Part shown: positions 1 to 10,794 of the stretch, piece after piece
How positions within the stretch are numbered: the stretch's first letter is position 1
How the letters are laid out: every line of letters starts with the position of its first letter
NCBI RefSeq assembly: GCF_003953935.1
Contig: NZ_RXLQ01000003.1
Location: 186,001 to 250,000, forward strand
DNA length: 64,000 bases
Direction: 5' to 3'
From: Massilia atriviolacea
GTDB taxonomy: Bacteria; Pseudomonadota; Gammaproteobacteria; Burkholderiales; Burkholderiaceae_D
Notes under the pieces: model-generated
Databases searched by the model: none
The model's input: the letters and a program-made list of their open reading frames with translations, nothing else
What the model was told of the DNA's origin: nothing
Program-made: the position numbers and the translations under genes

Positions 1-181
1 GCTCGAACCGCTGCTCGACGCGGCCCGGGCGGCAGGGGTGCGGCTGATCTTCAAGCGGGTCGAGACGGCGCCGGCGATTGCCTCGCCGGAGGTCATCGCC
101 GACCTGCCGCTGTATGCGCAAGGCTTCTTCCTCGACCAGCCGCAGGCATCGCTCGCCCCCGACACCGCCCTGGCCGCCTGA
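1..181 (+). CDS. C-terminal fragment, probable EAL-domain (c-di-GMP phosphodiesterase-like) protein
   Basis: The reading frame is open from the window edge to TGA at 179-181, giving about 59 residues. The text around VRLIFKRVET and LYAQGFFLDQP resembles the last helix-strand and the QGFxxxxP ending of EAL domains, in which a glutamate (here KRVE) and the AQGF motif are conserved. Only the tail is visible, so catalytic competence cannot be judged. An unrelated fold is possible. The gene begins upstream of the window. Confidence 0.4.
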   Translation, partial: LEPLLDAARAAGVRLIFKRVETAPAIASPEVIADLPLYAQGFFLDQPQASLAPDTALAA

Positions 182-190
182 ACCGCCCCG

Positions 191-616
191 ATGTCCACCC
201 CGGTGCCAGGTCTGACAATCGGACACGGACTCAACAATCTTTTACCGGCCGGACCGCCGGGACCGTGTCCACTCCGGTGCCAGGTCTGACAATCGGACAC
301 GAGCTCAACAACCTTTTGTCGGCCGGACGGTCGGGACCGTGTCCACTCCGGTGCCAGGTCTTGTCCACTCCGGTGCCAGGTCTGACAATCGGACACGAGC
401 TCGTCCAGAGTTCTGGGACGGGAGCCATGATTTCTATCGCCGAGACGGTTGGGGCCGTGTCCGATTGTCAGACCTGGCACCGGAGTGGACAATTTTCATC
501 GACGAGACGGTCGGGGCCGTGTCCGATTGTCAGACCTGGCACCGGGGTGGACAATTTTCATCGACGAGACGGTTGGGGCCGTGTCCGATTGTCAGACCTG
601 GCACCGGGGTGGACAC
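191..616. repeat. Cluster of 35-36 bp repeats, four direct then three inverted
   Basis: A 35-36 bp unit starts TGTCCACYCCGGTGCC and ends in GACAATCGGACA, so its tips TGTCC/GGACA are inverted. Forward copies lie at 192-226, 265-300, 339-360 (cut after CAGGTC) and 362-396. Inverted copies lie at 457-491, 519-552 and 581-616. Forward spacing is 73-74 bp and reverse spacing 62 bp. Spacers share GACGGTYGGGRCCGT before each unit. The rest of the gene-free stretch to 762 holds no clear gene. A TAGAAT sequence near 685 could be a -10 for the downstream gene, but without a convincing -35. Confidence 0.85.
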
Positions 617-762
617 GGGCGGGACGGTGGCGGTGGGGTGTGCACGGGACGCAAGTTTATTCCTCAGCGGCAGGGGCTTTTCGCTTAGAATTCGGGGGCT
701 ATTAACGAATTTCGGGCAGGGGCAGGTATGGCGTCAGCAGGTGGTTGTCACGATTTGGTCAT

Positions 763-2631
<1,869 letters not shown>

Positions 2632-2659
2632 GTACTTGGCCGAAAATCCGTGTGGGTTC

Positions 2660-4735
2660 TTAGCCTTTGCGTTGTTCGACCAGGTCGGTCAGCAGCCGCT
2701 CGACCGCTTCCAGGTTGGCCGGTTTGATGAGGTGATGGTCGAACCCGGCCTCCTTGCTGCGCGCGCGGTCGTTGTCGTCGCCCCAGCCGGTCAGCGCTAC
2801 CAGTACCAGCGGCTCCAGCTGCGGCATGCCGCGCAGCGCACGCGCCACTTCATAGCCATTCATGCCGGGCATGCCGATATCGAGGAATGCCACATCGGGT
2901 TTGAACTGTTCGGCCAGCGCCAGCGCGCGCGGGCCGTCGTTGGCGACGCGGCTGGTGTGGCCGATGATGTCCATCAGTTCCGACAGCATGTCGGCGGCAT
3001 CCGCATTGTCGTCCACCACCAGCACGCGCAGGCCGCTGCCTGCGCTCGATACCCGAGGGTCGTCGGCCGGCGCTTGCGCCGCCACCTCGGGTGCGAGCGG
3101 CAGGCGGATGTCGAAGCGGCTGCCTTCGACCGTGTCGTCGCGTATCAGGTCGATCGTGCCGTGGTGAAGTTCGACCAGCCGGCGCGCCAGCGACAGGCCG
3201 ATGCCAAGGCCGCCCTGGGCGCGGTCGAGCGAGGCCCCGACCTGCGAAAACATTTCGAACACGGTCAGCGCCGATTCGGGCGGAATACCGATCCCGGTGT
3301 CGCGGATCGAGAGCACCGCCTGCGCGCCGTCGCGCCAGGCCAGTACGGTGATGCGCCCGCCCGCCGGCGTGTACTTGGCGGCGTTATTGAGCACATTGCC
3401 GATCACCTGGGCGATGCGGGTCGGGTCGGCGTCGAGCAGGAGCGACTCGGACGCGACGTCGAGCGAGAGCGTATGGCGGTTGGCGTCGATCAGCGGCATG
3501 CTGGTTTCGACCGCGCTGGCGACCAGTTCGCGCAGTTCGACCCGCACCGGCTTGAGTTCCAGGTTGCCGCGCGTGATGCGGGCGATGTCGAGCAGGTCGT
3601 TGACCAGCGTGACCATCTGCGTCACCTGGCGCTCCATCATGTCGCGCACGCGCGCCACCGTGGCCTGGTCGTGTTCGGCCATGCGCATCACCTGCAGGCC
3701 GTTGCGGATCGGCGCCAGCGGATTGCGCAGTTCGTGCGCGAGAATGGCCAGGAATTCGGTCTTGCGGCGGTCGGCTTCGCGCAGCGCTTCGGTGGCGCGC
3801 ACCCGTTCGATGTGGGCCCAGGAGCGCTCGACGGCCTGTTCGACCAGTGCCACTTCGGCCCCGGTCCACTGGCGCGGGCGGTCCTGGTGCACCGCCATCA
3901 TGGCCACCAGCTTGCCGTCCTTGACCAGCGGGCAGCAGATGATGGCACGGCAAGCGATGGCGTTGAACATGGCGGCGCCGTCGCCTTCCGCCAGTTCGGT
4001 GTCGACGTCGCAGATGCGCAGGGTGCGGCCTTCGCGCATGTCGCTGGCGGCGCGCGCGCCGAACAGGTCGAGCGAGTAGGCGCCGACGGTGCTGATGGCG
4101 CCCGGCGCGGTCCAGTCGTGGCGGATGGTGAAGCGGTCGTTGTCGCTTTCGACGTCGGCGTACGGGCAGCGCGTGACGCCCAGGTGCTGCCCGAGCATGC
4201 GCGTGGTCACCTCCATGATGGTCTTCGGGTCGTCCGCGTTGCGCGTGGCCTGGCTCATGGCGTCGAGCAGGCGCAGGCGCTCTTCGACGCGCTTGCGTTC
4301 GTCGATGTCGATATGGATGCCGACCCATTCCGTCACCACGCCGGCGGCGTCGAAAATCGGTACCGCGCGCGCATTCATATAGCGGTACTGGCCGTCGGCG
4401 CGGCGCAGGCGGTGTTCGATCTGGTACATGCTGCTGCCGGCCAGGGCGCCGCGCCAGGCGGCGGCGGTGCAGTCGCGGTCGTCGGGATGGATGGCGTCGA
4501 GCCAGCCCCAGCCCGTGAACTGCGCCGCCGGCTGCCCTGTAAAGACAGTCCAGCTTACCTGTTCCCCTTCCAGGCGGCCGGCGGCCGACGCTACCCACAG
4601 GATGGCGCAGCTCGCTTGCACCAGCGAGCGGTAGCGCGCTTCGCTGGCGCGCAGCTCCTCGGCCGCGTGGCGGATCGCCGCCAGGTCGGTGGTGTCGGTT
4701 GTGCTCGCAGGAATCGGCGGAAAGGTGTGGGGCAT
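2660..4735 (-). CDS. Hybrid sensor histidine kinase (PAS-GAF-HisKA-HATPase-REC)
   Basis: A soluble 691-residue protein. I used ATG 4735 because translation upstream of it lacks family similarity. Domains in order: PAS (about 30-150), GAF (about 165-310), HisKA with HELRNPLAPIRNG containing the phosphorylated His, and HATPase with N-box NVLNNAAKYTP, DTGIGIPPES and GGLGIGLSLA. A receiver domain follows with VVDDNADAA and acceptor Asp in FLDIGMPGMNGYE. No membrane segment is seen, so the signal is probably cytosolic. It is divergent from the polysaccharide export genes (179-bp intergenic region), but a functional link is not shown. It converges with the TolA-like gene. Confidence 0.92.
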   Translation of the reverse strand: MPHTFPPIPASTTDTTDLAAIRHAAEELRASEARYRSLVQASCAILWVASAAGRLEGEQVSWTVFTGQPAAQFTGWGWLDAIHPDDRDCTAAAWRGALAGSSMYQIEHRLRRADGQYRYMNARAVPIFDAAGVVTEWVGIHIDIDERKRVEERLRLLDAMSQATRNADDPKTIMEVTTRMLGQHLGVTRCPYADVESDNDRFTIRHDWTAPGAISTVGAYSLDLFGARAASDMREGRTLRICDVDTELAEGDGAAMFNAIACRAIICCPLVKDGKLVAMMAVHQDRPRQWTGAEVALVEQAVERSWAHIERVRATEALREADRRKTEFLAILAHELRNPLAPIRNGLQVMRMAEHDQATVARVRDMMERQVTQMVTLVNDLLDIARITRGNLELKPVRVELRELVASAVETSMPLIDANRHTLSLDVASESLLLDADPTRIAQVIGNVLNNAAKYTPAGGRITVLAWRDGAQAVLSIRDTGIGIPPESALTVFEMFSQVGASLDRAQGGLGIGLSLARRLVELHHGTIDLIRDDTVEGSRFDIRLPLAPEVAAQAPADDPRVSSAGSGLRVLVVDDNADAADMLSELMDIIGHTSRVANDGPRALALAEQFKPDVAFLDIGMPGMNGYEVARALRGMPQLEPLVLVALTGWGDDNDRARSKEAGFDHHLIKPANLEAVERLLTDLVEQRKG

Positions 4736-4914
4736 CGGTCTTTTTCTTCTGGAAATTCGGTCGCTCGCATTTAACCACGAGCTTGCCAGAAAAGGGTTTT
4801 TCCTGTCGCCACTGCTGTAAAAAAACGCGTGCAGACGGGGTTTGATGTGGAGCAAGGCCGGGCCGGTTGGGCTCACTTACTCTGAACTGGACAATGTTTC
4901 TTTTGACAAGCCCG

Positions 4915-6021
4915 ATGAAAACCCTGACCTTCCTCTCCAGATACCTGCCGCTGCTGGCCTTGCTTGCCAGCATGGCCGGCTGCTCCGGCTACCGCATCGG
5001 CGCCGGTCCGCTGTCCGGCGTGGCCGGCGGACCGGTGCCGCCGACCGAGTTAATCACCGAGCAATTGATCAACGCCGAAAAAGCCTTGCGCGCCCAGCGC
5101 GGCAGCCAGAGCCTGGCGCACCTGGTGGTGCGCAAGCCGCCGCCGTATACGATCGGCAACGGCGACATTCTCTCGATCGTGGTGTGGGACCATCCGGAGC
5201 TGGCGGGGCAGGGCGTTGCGGCCTCGGCCACGGCGGCGGAGGTGCCGGGCCCCGGTGCGCCGCCGGCCGGTTTCGTGGTCGACCACGAGGGCCGGGTGCA
5301 GTTTCCGTTCGCCGGGGCGCTGACCCTGGCCGGCCTGACCGAGGAACAGGCGCGCGCGCTGCTCACCAAACGGCTGGCGCACTACATCGCCAAGCCGCTG
5401 GTCACCTTGCGCGTGCAGGCTTACCGCAGCAAGCGGGTGTATATCGATGGCGAAGTGCGCCTGCCGGGATTGCAGGCGATTAACGACATTCCCATGACCC
5501 TGGTCGAAGCGCTCAACCGCGCCGGCGGCATGCTGCCCAGCGCCGACCAGAGCCGCATCGTGCTGGAGCGGGGCGACGCGCGCTACCAGGTCGGCCTGCG
5601 CGGGCTGGTCAAGCGCGGCATCAATCCGGGCAGCATCCTGCTGGCGCCGGGCGACGTGGTGCGGGTCCATTCGCGCGACGAGAGCAAGGTGTTCGTGTCG
5701 GGCGAAGTGGTCACGCCCAAGGCGCTGACCATGCATGACGGTCGCCTGACCCTGAACGAAGCGCTGGGCGAGTCGGGCGGCATCAGTCCGCTCTCCGGCG
5801 ACGCGCGCCAGGTGTACGTGGTGCGCAGGGCGCCCGAGGGGACCCGGGTGTACCAGCTCGACGCGCGCCGCGCCGGCGCGCTGGCGATGGCCGAAGCGTT
5901 CGAACTCGAACCGCGCGACCTGATCTACGTGGCGGCCTCGCCGCTGGCCAACTGGTACCGCAGCGTGAGCATGCTGTTCCCCGGCGCGCTGACGCAGGTC
6001 GTGACCAGCAGCCGCCCCTGA
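4915..6021 (+). CDS. Polysaccharide export outer-membrane lipoprotein (Wza/EpsE type)
   Basis: 368 residues from ATG 4915, chosen because it gives a lipoprotein signal (MKTLTFLSRYLPLLALLA, then SMAGC). The Poly_export domain contains PYTIGNGDILSIVVWDHPEL. Two SLBB domains follow, recognisable at VYIDGEVRLPGLQAI and VFVSGEVVTPKALTM. The C-terminus (LEPRDLIYVAASPLANWYR) matches the amphipathic helix that forms the outer-membrane pore in Wza-type channels. It starts the plus-strand operon followed 21 bp later by the wzc-like kinase. It is the exit channel for the polymer made by the minus-strand genes between 9.5 and 25.5 kb. Confidence 0.93.
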   Translation: MKTLTFLSRYLPLLALLASMAGCSGYRIGAGPLSGVAGGPVPPTELITEQLINAEKALRAQRGSQSLAHLVVRKPPPYTIGNGDILSIVVWDHPELAGQGVAASATAAEVPGPGAPPAGFVVDHEGRVQFPFAGALTLAGLTEEQARALLTKRLAHYIAKPLVTLRVQAYRSKRVYIDGEVRLPGLQAINDIPMTLVEALNRAGGMLPSADQSRIVLERGDARYQVGLRGLVKRGINPGSILLAPGDVVRVHSRDESKVFVSGEVVTPKALTMHDGRLTLNEALGESGGISPLSGDARQVYVVRRAPEGTRVYQLDARRAGALAMAEAFELEPRDLIYVAASPLANWYRSVSMLFPGALTQVVTSSRP

Positions 6022-6042
6022 ATTTGCAGATAGGACATTCCC

Positions 6043-8310
6043 ATGAACCATGCCGACGACCTGCGTCCCATGCCTTCCTCCCAGCCGGTGCCCATCCTGC
6101 CGCCGCCCGCGCCGCCGCCCGGCCGCGAGGCAGACGCGCACGAGATCGACCTGCAGGGCTACGTGAATATCCTGTACGACAGCCGCTGGCTGATCGGCAT
6201 GGTCAGCGCCGTGGTGACCATGCTGGCGATCGTCTACGCGCTGGTGGCCAGCCCGGTGTACGAGGCGAACCTGATGATCCACGTCGAGGAAGAAAGCCCG
6301 AACGCGTCGAAAAATATCCTGAGCGAAGTGTCGTCCCTGTTCGAAACCAAGAAGGCGGCCATTGCCGAGATGGAACTGCTGCGCTCGCGCATGGTCATCT
6401 CGCACGCGGTCGACAATCTGCAACTGTTCATCGATGTGCGGCCCAAGTATTTTCCCGTGGTGGGATTCTGGTTTGCCAACCGCAAGTCGAACGAGTTGAG
6501 CGAGCCCGGCATCTTCGGGCGGGGCGGCTATGTGTGGGGACCCGAAAAGGCGGACGTGTCGGTGTTCGAGGTGCCGGAAGCCTGGTACAACCGCGCCTTC
6601 ACCCTGACCGCGCGCGGCAACGGGCGCTACCTGTTGTCCGGCGGCGGCCTGCCGACTGCCTACGAAGGCGTGGTCGGCACCACCTTGCGCGCCAACGTGG
6701 CGGGGTCCGCCTTCGAGTTGCGGGTCGACCGCCTGCGCGCGCAGCCCGATGCGCAGTTCCGCCTGACGCGCAGTTCGCGCCTGGCCGCGATCGAGCGCAT
6801 CCAGACCGCGCTGGTGATCACCGAGCAGGGCAAGCAGTCGGGCATCATCGAAGTGCGCCTGCAGGGGCCGGACGCGCAGCGCATCAACAGCCTGCTGGGC
6901 GAAATCGGACGCGAGTACATGCGCCAGAACCTGGCGCGCAAGACCGAGGAAGCCGAGAAATCGCTGGCCTTCCTGAATTTGCAGTTGCCGACGCTCAAGC
7001 GCCAGCTGGAAGAGTCCGAGGAAAAGTACAATGGTTTTCGCAACAGCAAGGGCAGCATCGATATGCGCGAAGAAGCGCGCATCAGCCTGCAACAGGCGGC
7101 CGCGGCGCAGACCCGGCGCCTGGAACTGGAGCAGCGCAAGACCGAATTGCTGCAACGCTTCACCGAAAACCATCCGATCGTGCAGGGGATCAACCAGCAG
7201 CGCCGCGAAGTCGAGGCCGAAATCGCCGAGGTCGCGCGGCGCATCCGCACCTTGCCGGTGCTGGAGCAGGACGAATCGCGCCTGCTGCGCGAAATCAAGG
7301 TCAATACCGACCTGTATACGGCACTGTCGAACACCGCCCAGCAACTGCGTTTGATTTCCGTGGGCCGGGTCAGCAATGTGCGCCTGATCGACGCGCCGAT
7401 GGCGCCGGAGCGTGCGCTCAAACCCAACCGGCCGCTGATCGTGGCGCTGGCGGTGGTGACCGGCCTGTTCCTGGGGATCCTGCTGGCGTTTGCGCGCAAG
7501 GCCTTCGTGGGCGGGATCGACAATCCGCAGCGCATCGAAACCATCCTCGGGGCGCGCATCGTGTACGCCAGCATTCCTCACAGCACGCATCAGGAACGGC
7601 TGGAACGCAAGGCGCGCGGAGGCGGCGTGTTGCCGATCCTGGCGCAGGTGGCGCCGGAAGACATCGCCATCGAAAGCCTGCGAAGTTTTCGCGCGGCATT
7701 GATGTACACCATGCCTTCGCTCAGGAATAACATCGTGATGCTGGCGGGGCCCGGCAGGGCGCTGGGCAAGTCGTTTTTGTCGGTTAATTTTGCCGCCGTC
7801 CTGGCGGCCAGCGGCAAGCGCGTGTTGCTGATCGATGCCGATTTGCGCAATGGTCATTTGCACCGCTATTTCGGGATCGGCCGCGAGCAGGGACTGACCC
7901 AGGCGATTGGCGGCGCGCACACGCTCGACGAGGTGATTCATCGCGGCGTGCTGGAGCATCTGGACTTCATTCCGACCGGCGCACTGCCGCCGAACCGCTC
8001 GGAGTTCTTGCAGCACCCGGATTTCTCCAGCCTGCTCGCGGTGGTGGGCAGCCGCTACGATATCGTGCTGATCGATCCGCCGCCGATCCTGGCGGTGTCG
8101 GACGCGCTGATGATCGGAGCCCATGCGGGGGCGGTGTTCATCCTGGCGCGGGCCGGGGTGACCACCGCGGTCGAGATCACCGAATCGATCAAGCGCCTGA
8201 ATCACGCCGGCATCGCGCCGCAGGGCGTGCTGTTCAATGACATGGCATTGCGCGTGGGCAGCTACGCGTATCAGTTCAAATACACCCAGGTGCCGCAGCT
8301 GGAGCGTTGA
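6043..8310 (+). CDS. Polysaccharide co-polymerase / tyrosine autokinase (Wzc type)
   Basis: 755 residues preceded by an AGATAGGA ribosome site. The N-terminal Wzz domain is bounded by membrane segments at about 45-65 (LIGMVSAVVTMLAIVYALVA) and 465-485 (PLIVALAVVTGLFLGILLAF), with a long periplasmic coiled coil between. The C-terminal BY-kinase domain has Walker A GPGRALGKS, Walker A' VLLIDADLR and Walker B IVLIDPPP. The tail has only three tyrosines (GSYAYQFKYTQV), short compared with enteric Wzc. It controls chain length and assembly through cycles of tyrosine phosphorylation. No low-molecular-weight tyrosine phosphatase gene lies in the window. Confidence 0.93.
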   Translation: MNHADDLRPMPSSQPVPILPPPAPPPGREADAHEIDLQGYVNILYDSRWLIGMVSAVVTMLAIVYALVASPVYEANLMIHVEEESPNASKNILSEVSSLFETKKAAIAEMELLRSRMVISHAVDNLQLFIDVRPKYFPVVGFWFANRKSNELSEPGIFGRGGYVWGPEKADVSVFEVPEAWYNRAFTLTARGNGRYLLSGGGLPTAYEGVVGTTLRANVAGSAFELRVDRLRAQPDAQFRLTRSSRLAAIERIQTALVITEQGKQSGIIEVRLQGPDAQRINSLLGEIGREYMRQNLARKTEEAEKSLAFLNLQLPTLKRQLEESEEKYNGFRNSKGSIDMREEARISLQQAAAAQTRRLELEQRKTELLQRFTENHPIVQGINQQRREVEAEIAEVARRIRTLPVLEQDESRLLREIKVNTDLYTALSNTAQQLRLISVGRVSNVRLIDAPMAPERALKPNRPLIVALAVVTGLFLGILLAFARKAFVGGIDNPQRIETILGARIVYASIPHSTHQERLERKARGGGVLPILAQVAPEDIAIESLRSFRAALMYTMPSLRNNIVMLAGPGRALGKSFLSVNFAAVLAASGKRVLLIDADLRNGHLHRYFGIGREQGLTQAIGGAHTLDEVIHRGVLEHLDFIPTGALPPNRSEFLQHPDFSSLLAVVGSRYDIVLIDPPPILAVSDALMIGAHAGAVFILARAGVTTAVEITESIKRLNHAGIAPQGVLFNDMALRVGSYAYQFKYTQVPQLER

Positions 8311-8373
8311 GGCAGCGCGCTTTTGCCAGGCCCACGTCAACCGCGCGCCCGCCGTGCTTGTTAAGCTGTTTGT

Positions 8374-9087
8374 ATGAGCCCTCCAGACGATCATTTAAGC
8401 GAGCAGGACCGTATCAATGCCGTCTACCGCGCATGGCAGGCGGAGGAGCGCATTGCCGCCTATGCCTGGCACCGGCCCGAGGTCATGGAGCAGGATGCGG
8501 CGCGGCGCCGGGTCGCCGGCGCCTTGCTGGCGCGCACGCTCGGGCCGGACCTGGGCAAGCTGCGCGTGATCGATGTCGGCTGCGGCAGCGGGGGATTCCT
8601 GCGCCAGCTGGTCGACTGGGGCGCCGATCCTTGCCGCCTGGCCGGCACCGAATACCAGGAAGAACGGCTGGTGCTGGCACGCATGCGCAGTGCGCCGGGG
8701 ATCCGATGGCATCTGGGCGACCTCGATTTTGCCGAACCGGGCAGTATCGACCTGGTGGTGGCCAATACGGTGTTCTCATCGATCCTGGCGGTGGAGGCGC
8801 GGGCAGCGCTGGCGCGCGCCATGTGGCGCAGCGTGGCGTCGGGCGGCTGGTGCATGCTGTTCGATTTTCGCTATAACAACCCGCGTAATCCGAACGTGCG
8901 GCGTGTGACAAAGGCCGAGCTGCGCCGGATGTGGCCGGCCTCGGAGCGTCACTATCGTACGCTGTTGCTGGCGCCGCCGATCGCGCGCCGTCTGGCCGGC
9001 CTGCCGAGGATCGTGACCGAGCTGCTCGCGACGTTCGCGCCGCCCTTGCGCTCGCACTTCATCTATATGGCGCGCAAGCCTGCCTGA
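8374..9087 (+). CDS. Class I SAM-dependent methyltransferase of the EPS locus
   Basis: 237 residues. SAM-binding motif I is VIDVGCGSGGFLRQL, the acidic motif II region is AGTEYQEERL, and LGDLDFAEPGSIDLVVANTVFS covers motifs III-IV. It lies 63 bp after wzc on the same strand, so it likely belongs to the export operon. A sugar or chain-end methylation (a cap controlling chain length, as in some Wzx/Wzy and ABC systems) is plausible but is inference from location. It ends just before the repeat-filled convergent junction. Confidence 0.8.
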   Translation: MSPPDDHLSEQDRINAVYRAWQAEERIAAYAWHRPEVMEQDAARRRVAGALLARTLGPDLGKLRVIDVGCGSGGFLRQLVDWGADPCRLAGTEYQEERLVLARMRSAPGIRWHLGDLDFAEPGSIDLVVANTVFSSILAVEARAALARAMWRSVASGGWCMLFDFRYNNPRNPNVRRVTKAELRRMWPASERHYRTLLLAPPIARRLAGLPRIVTELLATFAPPLRSHFIYMARKPA

Positions 9088-9097
9088 GGGCGGACGG

Positions 9098-9181
9098 CCT
9101 CATCGCGCCCACCTCGTCGCAGCCGCCTCATCGCGCCCACCTCGTCGCAGCCGCCTCATCGCGCCCACCTCGTCGCAGCCG
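9098..9181. repeat. Three tandem copies of a 28-bp unit
   Basis: Units beginning CCTCATCGCGCCCACCTCGT start at 9098, 9126 and 9154, an exact 28-bp period. They run on (9182-9300) into degenerate CCTCGTCGCAC-type copies. The region lies between the stop codons of two convergent genes. Confidence 0.85.
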
Positions 9182-9310
9182 CCTCTTCGCACCCGCCTCG
9201 TCGTACCCGCCTCGTCGCACCCCCTCGTCGCACCTGCCGCCTCGTAGCACGCCCTCGTCGCACCTGCCGCCTTGTAGCAACCCCCTCGTCGCCCCCCCCT
9301 CATCGCACCC

Positions 9311-9464
9311 CCTCGTCGCAACCCCTCGTCGCAACCCCTCGTCGCAACCCCTCGTCGCAACCCCTCGTCGCAACCCCTCGTCGCAACCCCTCGTCGCAAC
9401 CCCTCGTCGCAACCCCTCGTCGCAACCCCTCGTCGCACCCCCTCGTCGCACCCCCTCGTCGCAC
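9311..9464. repeat. Tandem 13-bp array, about twelve copies
   Basis: The unit AACCCCTCGTCGC repeats with a 13-bp period and almost no divergence, the last two copies having CC in place of AA. The same CCCCTCGTCGCA sequence is the outer edge of the adjoining inverted-repeat element at 9452-9550, so the array looks like an amplification of that element's end. Confidence 0.85.
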
Positions 9465-9550
9465 CCGCGAAGGCGGGTGCCCAAGTTCGTGGCGCAGCCA
9501 GCGACTGGGCCTCACACTTGGGCACCCGCCTGCGCGGGTGCGACGAGGGG
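9452..9550. repeat. REPIN-like pair of inverted hairpin repeats
   Basis: Left arm 9452-9485 contains CCCCTCGTCGCACCCGCG, then AAGGCGGGTGCCCAAG. Right arm 9517-9550 is its near-exact inverse, with a 31-bp middle. Each arm can fold on its own (GCACCCGC/GCGGGTGC) and the two arms can pair with each other. Located between convergent stop codons, it may also end transcription from both sides. Confidence 0.8.
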
Positions 9551-9563
9551 CCACCGTAATGGC

Positions 9564-10760
9564 TCACTGCCTGGCCGGCGACGAGCGCGGCGGGCTGTCT
9601 ATTTTTGTCATCAGCAAATCCTTCATCCAGCGCCGCACCGCGTACGTACGGGCCTCAAACAGCAGATAAAAGCCGTACGCGCACCCCAGCACCGCAAGCA
9701 GCATGGCCAGGTAGATTCCCAAATCCCCCACACTGTCGGCGGCGAACTGCCTGCGCCCGAACACGGTCATGCCGACATGGCCCATGATGCCCAGCACCGG
9801 GATATGCACCACATACAGCGTGAACGAAAAATTCGACAACAACACCGCCACCCTCCTTAACGGCGCCATTAAACGCCAATTCACCGGCAAGGGAGTGACC
9901 GTACTCGACAAAAACAAGAGGAACAGCACGCTCAGCAACAGATCCTGGGGAAACGAGGCCAGCGTCATGTCGTCATTGCTTCCTTTTAACCTGAATACCA
10001 CCGACGCGATCGCCAGCACGATCAGCAACAGCGCGCGCAAAGGCATGCCGCACTCCACGCGCACGCGCGAAAACGCCGCCCCGAGCAGCCAGAGCGTGAA
10101 ATACAGCACCATGTCGAACGGCAGCAGCACGCCGATCGCCAACAAGGCGAGCGCCGCCAGCACCCGCCGCGTACCCGTGCCCGCCGCCGCGCACATGACC
10201 AGCAATGGAAACATGATGTAGTACCACGTTTCGTTGGACAGGCTCCAAAGCGGGAAGTTCCCGCCGAATTCCGGCACGATGATGGTCTGCAGCCCGAACA
10301 GGTTGCCGACCAGCGCAGTAAACGAGTAATCGTTGGCACGCGAAAAGTCGGGGCTGTGGGGATCGATGCTGCCGCTGACGATGCCGGTCGCCAGGATCAG
10401 CACGAAGGTCGGCAGCAGCACGGTCCACAGGCGCGTCACGCGGTCGATCGCATACACCCTGATCGCCTGCGGCTGGCCGAGCTTGTTGAGCAGGCTGCCC
10501 CCGACCAGCCAGCCGCTGATCAGGAAGAACACCACGACCGCCTGGTGCGCGAAGCCGGTCAGGAAGGCCAGCGCCTGGTACCAGATGGCGGGATCGTCCA
10601 GCGTGCGCAGGCCGGGAAAGAAGCCCGCGCGCAAGTGGGCGGCGGCGACTTCGATCGCCGCCAGTCCGCGCAGCAAGGAAATGAGGAGGGAGTGCAAGGA
10701 GTCTTCCCCCAGCTGGCTTTCTTTCAGAAAGCGAATGCCGGGCATCGGATGCGGGTTCAT
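9564..10760 (-). CDS. Acyltransferase 3 family membrane protein (O-acetylation of polysaccharide)
   Basis: 398 residues with about ten membrane segments. The N-terminal RGLAAIEVAAAHLRAGFF holds the conserved R...H pair of the OafA/ExoZ acyltransferase-3 family, and SNETWYYIMFPLL fits the family's second region. It is last in the minus-strand EPS operon, 34 bp after the PAP2 gene, with a ribosome site AAGGGAAAA. Likely transfers acyl (usually acetyl) groups to the repeat unit at the inner membrane; acceptor unknown. Confidence 0.88.
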   Translation of the reverse strand: MNPHPMPGIRFLKESQLGEDSLHSLLISLLRGLAAIEVAAAHLRAGFFPGLRTLDDPAIWYQALAFLTGFAHQAVVVFFLISGWLVGGSLLNKLGQPQAIRVYAIDRVTRLWTVLLPTFVLILATGIVSGSIDPHSPDFSRANDYSFTALVGNLFGLQTIIVPEFGGNFPLWSLSNETWYYIMFPLLVMCAAAGTGTRRVLAALALLAIGVLLPFDMVLYFTLWLLGAAFSRVRVECGMPLRALLLIVLAIASVVFRLKGSNDDMTLASFPQDLLLSVLFLLFLSSTVTPLPVNWRLMAPLRRVAVLLSNFSFTLYVVHIPVLGIMGHVGMTVFGRRQFAADSVGDLGIYLAMLLAVLGCAYGFYLLFEARTYAVRRWMKDLLMTKIDSPPRSSPARQ

Positions 10761-10794
10761 GATGGATTTTCCCTTGAGTGATTGGGTCGCCGAC

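Noticed and set aside
2636-4774. Plus-strand 712-codon frame opposite the hybrid histidine kinase
   Set aside because: His/Val/Ala/Arg-rich shadow of a GC-rich gene; the minus-strand frame has complete PAS, GAF, kinase and receiver motifs.
9100-9567. Minus-strand frames encoding RGCDEGLRRGVAT repeats
   Set aside because: They are translations of the 13-bp array; there is no gene-like sequence outside it.
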